Origin: Paragorgia papillata | Taxonomy: Eukaryota; Cnidaria; Anthozoa; Scleralcyonacea; Coralliidae | Reading direction: 5' to 3' | Length of the DNA: 64,000 bases | Assembly (NCBI GenBank): GCA_035771165.1 | Contig: JAWNZC010000473.1 | Location: forward strand, 5,418,501 to 5,482,500 | Shown: positions 55,081 through 64,000 of the stretch, piece by piece | Numbering within the stretch: position 1 is the first letter of the stretch | Layout of the letters: every line of letters begins with the position of its first letter | Program-made: the position numbers and the translations under genes | The notes under the pieces: generated by a model | Seen by the model: the letters and a program-made list of their open reading frames with translations, nothing else | The model's database searches: none | Told to the model about the DNA's origin: nothing

Positions 55081-55564
55081 ACTAATTGTTATTTTTGAAC
55101 GAAGTGTAGAATGAATGTGATTAATTTCTATGTTTTGACTAAACCTATTAAGCCTGTATCTAATCTACAGAGAAGAAAAAAAAAGAATAAACGGTTCAAC
55201 TACAAAGAAGAGAAAAGTTCAAAATAATGCGTTCGACCGTATCTGAGCGTGACGTCATATGAATGAATGAGTAAATAGATAAATAAAAATAGATAAAATC
55301 AAAGCGACGACGATATTTTGACAACAAAAGACCGTTATTCGCAGGACGTTGCTAGTTTGAACCATTTACAATTGTCATACTTGCTCAAATCTTAACCGCA
55401 AATCTTAACGTGTCTTGGGTCGCTCTGTGAATTTTGAGGTTTTCCTTGTACGAAAATGTCAGAAGCGCATACTGAAGAACTAATAACAACCGAGGAACAA
55501 ACAAACCCAGTCGATTAACCAGAACCAGAGACAAATTCCCGAGCTCAAAATCTCGTGGGCAAGT

Positions 55565-55777
55565 GACTTTGAATCATTAAAAGCGTTTGTGAGCAACAAG
55601 TTTGATATCTGTTTATATAGCACTTATATACGTTCAGTTTTGAAGTATTGCGCCCCAGTATGGGATACTGCGGCGATTCCAAGTGTTACGAAGGACCTTA
55701 TACTCAGAATAATTTTCAATTTTAATAACAAAGCCAAACATTTCAGTTGTAACCGTTTATATAGTTGTTGTTTATAG
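55565..55777 (+). pseudogene. Small reverse-transcriptase fragment
   Basis: The plus strand reads FVSNKFDICLYSTYIRSV followed by LKYCAPVWDTA. The YxxYIRSVLxYxxPVW pattern is characteristic of the thumb-proximal region of LINE reverse transcriptases. Similarity stops within about 60 codons. It lies in intron 5 of the receptor gene, sense orientation. Confidence 0.5.
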
Positions 55778-56001
55778 TAGTTTACAAGCTACAAGCTTTG
55801 AGTCTACGCATGCGCGTAACATTTGCTATCTGTGTTCTATGGTACAAATTTAACAGGGAACTGGTAACAAAATTGTGAAACCTACATGCCCGAAGACCAA
55901 ATCTGACACCAAATTCGCCGGAAATTTTTTTGACAGTAACAATCCATGTTTTGAAAATGTTACAAATTGGATTTTTATTGTCTTTTATTGTAATTTTTTA
56001 G

Positions 56002-56112
56002 GTGGTTTGTTCTTCTCGGCTTTATCTGGTTGTTGTTTGACATGGCTGTTTTCGTTCTCTTTATATTTGCATTTGGTCCAGGAACAGTGACGGGTTTTCA
56101 CGACGATTCATT
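56002..56112 (+). CDS. Receptor gene exon 6: TM3
   Basis: Exon from a TAATTTTTTAG acceptor to a GTAAGA donor, entered and left in phase 2. It encodes WFVLLGFIWLLFDMAVF followed by VLFIFAFGPGTVTGFHDDS, a long hydrophobic helix with a short polar end. An overlapping frame from 55875 shows a longer open reading but disagrees with the phase-2 junction on both sides. The helix follows the cytoplasmic linker of exon 5, consistent with TM3 running from the inside to the outside. Confidence 0.65.
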
Positions 56113-56269
56113 GTAAGATTCACTCTCGTGCATGATTTAATATAGGCTGCGAATACATCCGCCTTGTATCGGGGCCTCCCGAGAGAGACGTCTGTGTTAT
56201 GGGAGTAAACATTCCGTATTGATGACGTAGAGTTCGTCCTGAATCAGGACGAAGCTGCTGATTGGCTTA

Positions 56270-56690
56270 GGGCCTGTTCACATGAGACCGAGTTATCTCG
56301 GGGGGTAGGGATAACTCGGGGGCTAGGGTCAAAGTTGGCCCTGTTTCACATGATAAAACGCAACTACCAAGTTGTCCCTGGCCCCCGAGATAACCCTAGT
56401 TTCATGTGAACGCTTCACCCCGAGTTATCCCGAGCAACAGCAAAAATACGCATGCCTAAGTTGACCCTACCCCCCGAGATAACTCGGGTGAAAGCGTTCA
56501 CATGGAGGTAGGGATAACTCGGGGGCTAGGGTTACCCTATCGCTCCGACCGAGTTATCCCTATCCCCCGAGTTATCTCGGTCTCATGTGAACAGTTTACT
56601 TTTTTAACATGGAAATAAACTAACACCGGGTTATCTCGGGGGATAGGGATAACCCTACCCCGAGATAACTCGCCTCATGTGAACAGGCCC
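56270..56690. mobile_element. 421-bp word-type MITE, TTA target duplication, GATAACTCGGGGG words
   Basis: Ends GGGCCTGTTCACATGAGAC and the inverse of CTCATGTGAACAGGCCC, flanked by TTA (56267-56269, 56691-56693). Interior is dense in CGAGTTATCTCGGGGG, GGGATAACTCGG and AGGGTTACCCT words. Within intron 6. Confidence 0.8.
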
Positions 56691-57047
56691 TTAGAAGCTT
56701 AGAAAAACTCAGACGCTCACCAAGAGCAACGTCAATGCTCAGTTTCTGTCTCAAATTCCGCAGCGAAAGCTTAGTTTTTGACAAACAAAGATAAACGGAT
56801 AAATAGCTATTCCTTTCGCAGCGAGTTCGATTTGCAATAAATTGCAAGATTTCCTATGGAAATCGAACGATTTCCTATGGAAATCGAACGATTTCCAGTC
56901 ATCAAGCGGGACTCCCTGCCGAATCTTTAAACAGTCGTTTGAGTCTTTAAATAGTCGTCATCTAACGAACGTCCACCAAACGTCTGTTACATTACACCAA
57001 GCTTGCAAACGTTACTACATGTATACGTACAACTTATCATATCACTT

Positions 57048-57642
57048 GAAGGTGGCTCCCTACGGTAATTTCAATAGGGAACTGGTGACTAGAAATAGTA
57101 TCGCTACGCATGCGTAAATAGCGATCTTGTCGATTCGAAATTCTATGACCGCGTCGACATAGATGTAGACTTGTAGACTTTTCTTCGGTGAATTTTGCTA
57201 AAATTTTGTAAATAAGTAGTTTATAAAAAGTTCTAAAGTATATATAATTTTAAAAAATTTTCATAAGACAGAACTTTTTTAAATCGATAATTTTTATAGC
57301 GAAAAATCTGTCCATACAACCCTCTCTGATTTTGTGCATGGATATTCTCCACAACAGTATCTATCATCTCAGCAATTCTTAAAAAATTTCACCGAAGCAA
57401 ACTGAAGACATGCCGCTTCAATTATGCAATATTTGAAAATATACCAAAGTTCCAACGTCATTATTACCATGGTAACAGCAAATAATTGAACTTTTTGATA
57501 GATATTTTATATCTGCGATAGTTCTGCTATAGTAAGGTCTACTTAGTATTTATCTAACAAATTTTTAAACTTGTGAATAACATTAGATAATGAGCGTATG
57601 AAATAGCGCGTATTTATTGAAACTATAGGGAGCAACCTTAAC
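57048..57642. mobile_element. 595-bp TIR element
   Basis: Ends AAGGTGGCTCCCTACGG with TTTCAATA, and inverse TATTGAAACTATAGGGAGCA. AT-rich interior without coding capacity. Confidence 0.6.
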
Positions 57643-57685
57643 TACATCTCATATGCAAACGCTACCACTTAAGCTCTCCATCTGA

Positions 57686-57758
57686 GCCTCAGTGGCTCAA
57701 TGGTTAGAGCGTCTAACCGGTCATTAGAAGGTTGCAGGTTCGAACCCTGTCTGGGGCT
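57686..57758 (+). tRNA. tRNA-like sequence (anticodon position GGT), probably a pseudogene or SINE head
   Basis: A complete 73-base cloverleaf can be drawn: acceptor GCCTCAG/CTGGGGC (one G-U pair), D-arm GCTC/GAGC with GG in the loop, anticodon stem TCTAA/TTAGA, and T-arm GCAGG/CCTGT with loop TTCGAAC. Boxes A (TGGCTCAATGG) and B (GGTTCGAACCC) are good. The anticodon position reads GGT, which eukaryotic Thr tRNAs do not use, and position 33 is C rather than the universal U. A decayed tRNA or tRNA-derived SINE is therefore more likely than a working gene. It lies inside intron 6 of the receptor gene, between two near-identical 77-bp direct repeats. Confidence 0.55.
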
Positions 57759-58224
57759 CAGAGATCTTTTCTGAGTAATTTAGCTTGACGAACGTCCACC
57801 AAACGTCTGTTACATTAAACCAAGCTTGCAAACGTTACTACATGTATACGTACAACTTATCATAAGAAAAGGAATATTAATTAGTTTAAGTTTTATGTTC
57901 CTTAAAGCTTTGCGTGGAATCATTTTTAAATTAATAACTATAAAAATTGTGGATACTTCCATGTTTAAGATTTCTAAAAACCTGCATATATTTAATAAGA
58001 AGCTAGTGATTAAGAACGTGTAGGCTAAAAGTTTGGCATCTAAACCTTTATTTATAAGAACCTTTTGAGCCTAAAAATTGGAACAGGTTCTTATTTGGAA
58101 AGTCAGAGAAAAATAGCAAAAATAATAACTGTTTTTATGTGGCAATCAATCTATTGCAGAATCTCTTGTAATACCAATATAAAAATTTAATATTCTGTAC
58201 ACAAATAATTGCCTCTATTTAACA

Positions 58225-58330
58225 ATAATAGTCACCGAAGTCGACGTGACTATATATCGGTGAATATTTACTGAGCCGCGAAGCGGCAAGGTAAATACAC
58301 AGATAGTCACGAGACTGAGGTGACTAACAA
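58225..58330. mobile_element. Palindrome with central GCCGC-GAA-GCGGC hairpin
   Basis: AGTCACCGAAGTC...GAGGTGACT arms, then TATTTAC/GTAAATA enclosing TGA, GCCGC, GAA, GCGGC, AAG. Confidence 0.65.
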
Positions 58331-58526
58331 AAAACTTTTAAACAACTACTTTCTTTTTAGCAGTGGTGTTTCTGTTTAATTCACAGACGATGTTAACAAG
58401 CCACAGTCTTCGTCAGTAAATAATTTTAAAAAAAGTAAACAACATCCTACTTTGGAACTGAACTTGTACATACATTCAAATATATGCTAATAAGACTTTT
58501 ATTCTGGTGTTTTGACTTCTGTGTTA

Positions 58527-58899
58527 GGCCCCGCGTTCACACTATACCGGATAGCTTTTGTGCCGGCACGAAAACCATACCGGATATAGGCCTTCTGTTC
58601 ACACACAAAACGCCTGTTCCGGCACAATTTCTGTGCCGGCACGCCGTTGCGCCGCTCCGATCTCGAAAGAGGTACATCTTGTATCGGATAGCTTTTTGTG
58701 CCGTTTCAGCTCCAGTGTGAACGGAGATCGAAATCGTTTCGGAAGTCTATTAATAGAATAGAGCGTGGTGATTGGTTGGATCACGGGGTTATATCGTATT
58801 CGGCACGAAACGGCACATAATTATACCGTCTGTTCACACTATACCGGATAGGTTTTCGTGCCGGCACGAAAACCTATCCGGTATAGTGTGAACGGGACC
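58527..58899. mobile_element. 373-bp word-type MITE, TTA target duplication, GTGCCGGCACGAAAAC words
   Basis: Ends GGCCCCGCGTTCACACTATA and the inverse of TATAGTGTGAACGGGACC, flanked by TTA (58524-58526, 58900-58902). Interior repeats ACCGGATAGCTTTTGTGCCG, TGCCGGCACG and GTTCACACTATACC. Confidence 0.8.
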
Positions 58900-59111
58900 T
58901 TACGGACACTTATAATTCATGTTCAATATGTTCTTCACTCATGACGAAGTTTTCGAAAACATTCGCTACGACCATAACCTAACCAAAACTTATTACAAAA
59001 TATGAAGAATTATAGAGAATATACTTCCTTGCCTTTACAAAGTTTTGTTTTTACGATATTTGATGTGTACAACATCTCAGTGATAAATTTGTTCAATAAT
59101 ATGCTGCTCTG

Positions 59112-59475
59112 TTTGTTTCAAAAACTACATGGTAGCACTTACAAAGTTCGTTCCACTGAAATACTGGAAAATCTAGAGTGGGTTACAGTCGATAAGAATT
59201 TAAAAACCCGTGAAAATATAATGACATTTAAAGCTTTAACCGGCAAGTTGCCTAGTTACCTTATCAATTTGTTCACTAAATGTGAAAATGAGAATTACAA
59301 TTTACGAAGTAATAATGTTAAACTTTCTTTGGGTAAACCAAAAACAAATTTTATGAAAAGAAGCTTTTCTTATAGAGCTGCTAAATCATGAAACAAATTT
59401 CCGAGTTAACTGACTAACGACTTAACGCAATCAGTTTAATCTTTTAAGAAACATCTGAGTGATTATACATTAGAT
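59112..59475 (+). pseudogene. Non-LTR retrotransposon C-terminal fragment in receptor intron 6
   Basis: The plus strand reads RSTEILENLEWVTVDKNL, then TRENIMTFKALTGKLPSYL and a tail including NYNLRSNN, KPKTNFMKRSFSYRAAK, then after a stop and a frame change SFKKHLSDY. These blocks (LxWxxVxxxxxxRENIMTFKAL, LRSN, FMKRSFSYRAA) are the familiar C-terminal signature of CR1/L2-like elements in cnidarians. The premature stop replaces the expected Trp codon after the SFSYRAAK block. Polymerase and endonuclease are missing. Confidence 0.7.
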
Positions 59476-60071
59476 TAAATTAATATTGTTATACAATTAA
59501 ATATTTCTAAATAATTATTACATTTTTTGTATCCTGTAAATAGTTATATATGTATTTATTTATATTTATGTATGTATACACGGCCCTTTGAAAACCAGCT
59601 TGCGCTGAAAGGCTACCATGTCAAAATAATTTTAATTAAAGATTAAAGAAATCGACAAATTCTAAAATCTCATACTTCAAAATGACAACTCCGAGGGGAA
59701 GACTGAAATGAGTAAAGTCAGTGCGGTCTTGAATAAGTACCAGTCTCTTTTCCAAAACTACTTTTGAAGAACAATTTCTTGCGATGCGATAGTCACCGCG
59801 CTAGGCGGTCAAATCAAATGCAGGAATCTTTGAATTCACCTCTGAAATTATACTAATTAATGATTATAGATTTGTATAGTTTCAGTAAGTCCAGTAGACT
59901 CTTATCACTAATAGTAATAGTTATCAACCAACTTAGCAGTAATAAAAAAATCTTGAACATGGAAGTATCCACAATTTTTATAGTTATTATGTTTAATTTA
60001 TTTCTTCTACATTTGGTGTTTTTAGCATATGTTGAACGTTAACACTGACTTTTTTTCTTTGAAATATATAG

Positions 60072-60243
60072 AAAACAAATAGTTACGGCGGTTCTAATGG
60101 CTGCTGGTCAGCTTGTCTTAGATTTAGTTAACTTCGTAATAATTCTGAATTACGCCGCCCAATGTCAACTGGTTATTCATTACATCAGAGGAATCACGCA
60201 AAGAATTGAAGAAAAATCGACGCTCTTGCTCAGCGCAATGAAG
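60072..60243 (+). CDS. Receptor gene exon 7: TM4 and start of the following cytoplasmic loop
   Basis: Exon of 172 bases from an ATATATAG acceptor to a GTAAAC donor. The first A completes a Leu codon left open in exon 6. It then encodes KQIVTAVLMAAGQLVLDLVN followed by FVIILNYAAQCQLVIHYIRG and a charged segment ending EEKSTLLLSAMK. The helix followed by a basic and acidic stretch (RGITQRIEEKS) looks like TM4 and the loop after it in Grl-type receptors, where a QC..L..Y pattern is typical by my recollection. The exon ends in phase 0, so the gene must continue. I found no convincing next exon before 64000, so TM5-7 are probably outside the window. Confidence 0.68.
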
Positions 60244-60342
60244 GTAAACACTTGGTTGCGTGCACGTTATTAAAGTGCCTATGAAATGAAAAATTGAGTA
60301 ATGAATAAACTCTCTTTAATATTGGCAAAGCATATAGTCTTG

Positions 60343-60417
<75 letters not shown>

Positions 60418-60485
60418 GTAGTAATAGTAGTAATAGTAGTAATAGTAGTAATAGTAGTAATAATAGTGATAATAATAATAATAAT
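60343..60485 (+). repeat. AAT/AGT microsatellite
   Basis: (AAT)n, then (AGT/AAT)n over about 140 bases, starting 100 bases after exon 7. The poly-Leu frame on the minus strand is an artefact. Confidence 0.9.
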
Positions 60486-60599
60486 ATAAAGTTGTGAAAG
60501 ATCATCGACCGATCATGTGCTTGAATACAGTATATGAAATCTTCACTGGAATGCTTGCGAAGTTTTTAAAAAACCACGCAGAATGAAATGAAATGTGGG

Positions 60600-61166
60600 A
60601 TCAAAATCAAATGAGTGCGAGAGAACGGGTTGACCAGCTATTAATCGATAATTGTATCATGGATGAAGTACGCGAACAGCACCGGAATCTAGCTGTTGCA
60701 TATTATGATTATCAGAAAGCATATGATATGGTTCGCCATGACTGAATTATAAAAGTTTATACGTGGATGGGTGTACCAGAAAATGTATGTAGGGTGGTTG
60801 AAAGCCTGATGGAAAAGTGGAGGACTAGGTAGGAGATTCGGGTGTATGGAGAAAGAAGGATGAGTAGAGGGATAGACATTAGGACAGAGTTTCTGCAGAG
60901 AGATAGCTACTCGCCATGCAGTGGGCTTTTGTTTAAGTGAGGTACCGGTCATGATGATGTTAAGTGAAACAAAAGGTTACAGAATTGGACCACCTGGCAA
61001 GAGAGAAGTAGTGAGAACGCACAGTTTGTTTGTGGATGATTTTAAAGTTTATCAGGAAAACCACGAAAGATTGACTATTGCAAATGAGATTATTGTACGT
61101 GTACTATATATGATATATATAGGGGCATGTTATGGCGTAAAGAAATGCGCGGAGATAGATTATTGA
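60600..61166 (+). pseudogene. Decayed reverse-transcriptase core of a second LINE type
   Basis: In shifting frames the plus strand reads SARERVDQLLIDNCIMDEV, then AYYDYQKAYDMVRHD, then VYTWMGVPENVCRVV, LxGDSYSP-like LQRDSYSP, and CLSEVPVMMM with RTHSLFVDDFKVYQENHE. These are palm motifs A (YYDYQKAYD), B (QGDSxSP, here with R for G) and C (FVDD in place of FADD). Stops interrupt after VRHD and again after KWRTR. This differs in style from the CR1-like fragments nearby, so at least two LINE clades invaded this gene. Not functional. Confidence 0.7.
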
Positions 61167-61345
61167 TGTCATATCCACAAACGTAGTTGTTTGTACATTA
61201 AAATAATCATAAGTTACTTACAAAGAAAGAAAAATTTAAATAAAATAAGATAATTATAATACAAATAGAAAAAAAATTAGGATAAACGTTCCATTAATAA
61301 ATAAAAATATTCATTGCTAGAGGTTTTAAAATTACTGCAGTTCCT

Positions 61346-61824
61346 TAAAGTGCTTATGAAACGAAAATTAAGTTTGTCTTATTTGAAAGTACTTTTAAAA
61401 TGACAAAGTAACATCTTTTGCCGTTTTTTGTTTCATTGCTTCGTTGTTGAGATATTTCAGTTTGTTTTATATGTGAAACTAACCAGTGACATCACAACGT
61501 GCATAATGACTTACTGGGAAAGGTTATATATCTTTGCTATTATTAAACGGAATCAGTTGAGAATGTATACTTTTGTTGTTGTAAGGGAAAAACACACACA
61601 CAACTGCTTCGAAGTGATTCCGTCTGATAATAGCAAAGATATATAACCTTTCCCGGTAAGTCATTATGCACGTCGTGACGTCACTGGTTAGTTTCGCTTA
61701 TAAAACAAACTGTGATATCTTAAAAACAAAGTAAGGAAACAAAAAACTGCAAAAGGTGTTACTTTGTCATTTTAAAAGTACTTTCAAATAAGACAAACTT
61801 AATTTTCGTTTCATAAACCCTTTA
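61346..61824. mobile_element. Long-arm inverted-repeat element, TTAAAGTGCTTATGAAACG ends
   Basis: Arms of about 215 bases: TTAAAGTGCTTATGAAACG, TTTGAAAGTACTTTTAAAAT, TTATATATCTTTGCTATTAT and inverse, around a roughly 50-base centre. Confidence 0.7.
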
Positions 61825-62301
61825 AATCAGGAGCGAGGTCATTAATTAAAGTATCTCAAGGCTTGAAATGTTCCTTTTGGCATCGCTACCTCAAGACGCC
61901 TCGCTATACTTGAACGAAGTCCCTCTCTTTGTTGCGCACATCTTAATTTCAGGTAGGATGACCAATTTCTAAAAGACAAAGCTTTGAAAGTAAATTTCAA
62001 AATTTGAAGTTAACGTCGTTGTTCAACAGCAAGCGCCATCCCAACCTAACAATATCAAGATCATAAATATTGCATGCGTTATAACACTTTCACATCTCTC
62101 TTCGTTTTTGAGATACAGTGCTATTGAAATTTATTTGATATGAAAATTTAATCCCTTGACGTTACATGTACATAATGAAAAATAGGTACGCAATGCGTAC
62201 ATTTGACTATCGCTGTTAGGACTTAGGGGAGTATAAATTTGGTTATGAAACACCAAAAGAGATATAGAAGAAATTAAGGAGAAGCAACGCATGAAAATGT
62301 G

Positions 62302-62621
62302 TTAAAGTGCCTATCTCACCTGTGGGGATTTTAAATCTTCATAATCTTTGGGTTCTCCTGAGCAAAATTGCAATATATCTTGTCAGCCGAAAATTTCATC
62401 TTCATGGAGTTTTTCGCTGTCAAAGTTACCGGATGTGATGTCACAAGAGGCATTTTTGTGGCAAGTAACAAAAGAAAACTGGTTTGGAATGCCTCTGTTT
62501 GGAGTGCGAAAAACTCCATGAAGATGACATTTTCGGCTGACAAGATATATTGCAATTTTGCTCAGGAGAACCCAAAGATTACGACGATGTAAAATCCCCA
62601 CAGGTGAGATAGGCACTTTAA
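62302..62621. mobile_element. Inverted-repeat element, TAAAGTGCCTATCTCACC ends
   Basis: Arms of about 115 bases with TAAAGTGCCTATCTCACC, CTTTGGGTTCTCCTGAGC and TTTTCATCTTCATGG-like sequence and inverse. The first ten bases match those of 61346-61824 and a lone end at 60272. Confidence 0.7.
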
Positions 62622-62658
62622 AAGCAAACAGACACACAAGGAAATTGATAGTTATTTT

Positions 62659-63202
62659 AATCCATATCTTTGGCGTTAAACGCAACGGGAGATATCACCA
62701 TGGAAATTAATTAAGAAAGTCGGACAGATCGGGTACAAAGAGCAACGTTTTTCTTTTCTTTTTGTGCGTTGGAAGTTCCCGTTTCCATCATTGAAGGCAG
62801 TATTTTTACAAGAACAATTATATGTTTTTGCTTGTTGATTAGAATTGTTTTCTTGTGACCGGGAATCGGGTATTTGAGCAGATTTAGGTTACGCGCCGCG
62901 GCAAATCGAAGGCACAACATTTGCGTTCGACATTGTTGTTATCGTAGTTGTGCGCTATTGGTCGTTGTTTCTATTAGATAGTAAATTACATCTTTAGTTC
63001 TTCAAAATGTCGTCTTTTACTATCACAAATGCGAACAACTTGGCCACAAAACTAAAATCAAATGGCAGACGTTGTAATGTAACTCTGGGCCACAGTGTCC
63101 GACTTTTTCAATTAAGTCGATATCACTATGGCAATATGGCGTTAAATTACCGTATTGCCATAGTGATATCTCCCGTTGCGTTTAACGCCAAAGATATGGA
63201 TT
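62659..63202. mobile_element. 544-bp TIR element, AATCCATATCTTTGGCGTTA ends
   Basis: Terminal repeats of about 44 bases. Next to the right end is a palindrome GATATCACTATGGCAATA with its inverse (63119-63171). Short frames only. Confidence 0.65.
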
Positions 63203-63465
63203 GATCTTATATTCTTCATTTCAATATGGCATATTACTATACAAGCATATTTACTGGCTGCTTCCAAAATCATAGTTAATAGAGGGGGGAAATATCATTT
63301 AACTACGGAACAACGCGAGTACTTGGCGATCAATGGGCTTGTGTGCGCCAGTCACCAATTTAAAATATAATTTTTGGGGGGAAATTGATAGAAATGTAAG
63401 GTGAGGGGTGAATAAAGATAATAATGAGTTTTAGTGTTAATTTTCTATCATATTTTCATCAAGGC

Positions 63466-64000
<535 letters not shown>

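Larger units (their letters stand above)
56965..57864 (+). repeat. 77-bp direct repeats flanking a MITE and a tRNA-like sequence
   Basis: 56965-57041 and 57788-57864 (ACGAACGTCCACCAAACGTC ... GTACAACTTATCATA) differ at about one base. Between them are a 595-bp TIR element and the tRNA-like sequence. Confidence 0.8.

Noticed and set aside
60230..60505. Poly-leucine minus-strand frame
   Set aside because: It is the AAT microsatellite next to exon 7 read on the opposite strand.

Overview
The window reads as nuclear DNA of an invertebrate animal, most likely a cnidarian and probably an anthozoan. It is AT-rich and intron-rich, with GT-AG splice sites and short coding exons far apart. It is packed with short inverted-repeat elements, microsatellites, a 5S-rRNA-derived SINE and decayed non-LTR retrotransposons. 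There is no operon structure and no sign of bacterial genes. The species assignment is inference from the protein families and repeat style.

The best-supported gene is a multi-exon membrane protein on the + strand running from about 39.2 kb to beyond 60.2 kb. Seven exons (39176-39313, 45388-45498, 47663-47806, 53563-53883, 54461-54507, 56002-56112, 60072-60243) join with matching splice phases into about 348 residues. Four long hydrophobic segments are visible. The loop between the first and second is rich in N-glycosylation sequons, which puts the N-terminus in the cytoplasm. The protein looks like the metazoan gustatory-receptor-like (Grl) 7TM family; the last exons lie outside the window. 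Its introns hold microsatellites, many MITE-like elements and at least four dead reverse-transcriptase fragments.

Other coding traces are partial: a Ser/Pro-rich first exon (5748-5873, -), a Lys-rich exon with a SAP-like motif and acidic tail (10548-11144, -), a SAM-domain exon cut by a 228-bp mobile element (13214-13394, +), a ZMYM/KIAA1958-type (Crypton-related) fragment with two frameshifts (23590-24009, +), a two-helix membrane ORF (27944-28222, +) and an exon-like ORF with a consensus donor (35093-35471, -).

By region: 0-9 kb is minisatellite, small palindromes, a 5S-SINE and 'word' MITEs. 9-14 kb has a telomere-repeat-bearing TIR element and the SAP-like and SAM exons. 14-20 kb is two inverted copies of a 1.2-kb element, one nested in a 2.9-kb foldback. 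20-36 kb is repeats with the Crypton-like and retroelement fragments. 36-61 kb is the receptor gene and its flanks. 61-64 kb is inverted-repeat elements ending in a long AG-rich array that runs off the edge.

The most unusual theme is the architecture of the non-autonomous elements. Several share terminal GGSCC-GTTTACA-like sequence and TTA/TAA target duplications, yet each has a different interior built from dense copies of one short self-complementary word. A second set of unrelated palindromes carries, at the exact symmetry centre, a short hairpin with a three-base loop, often flanked by tandem G-A mismatches.
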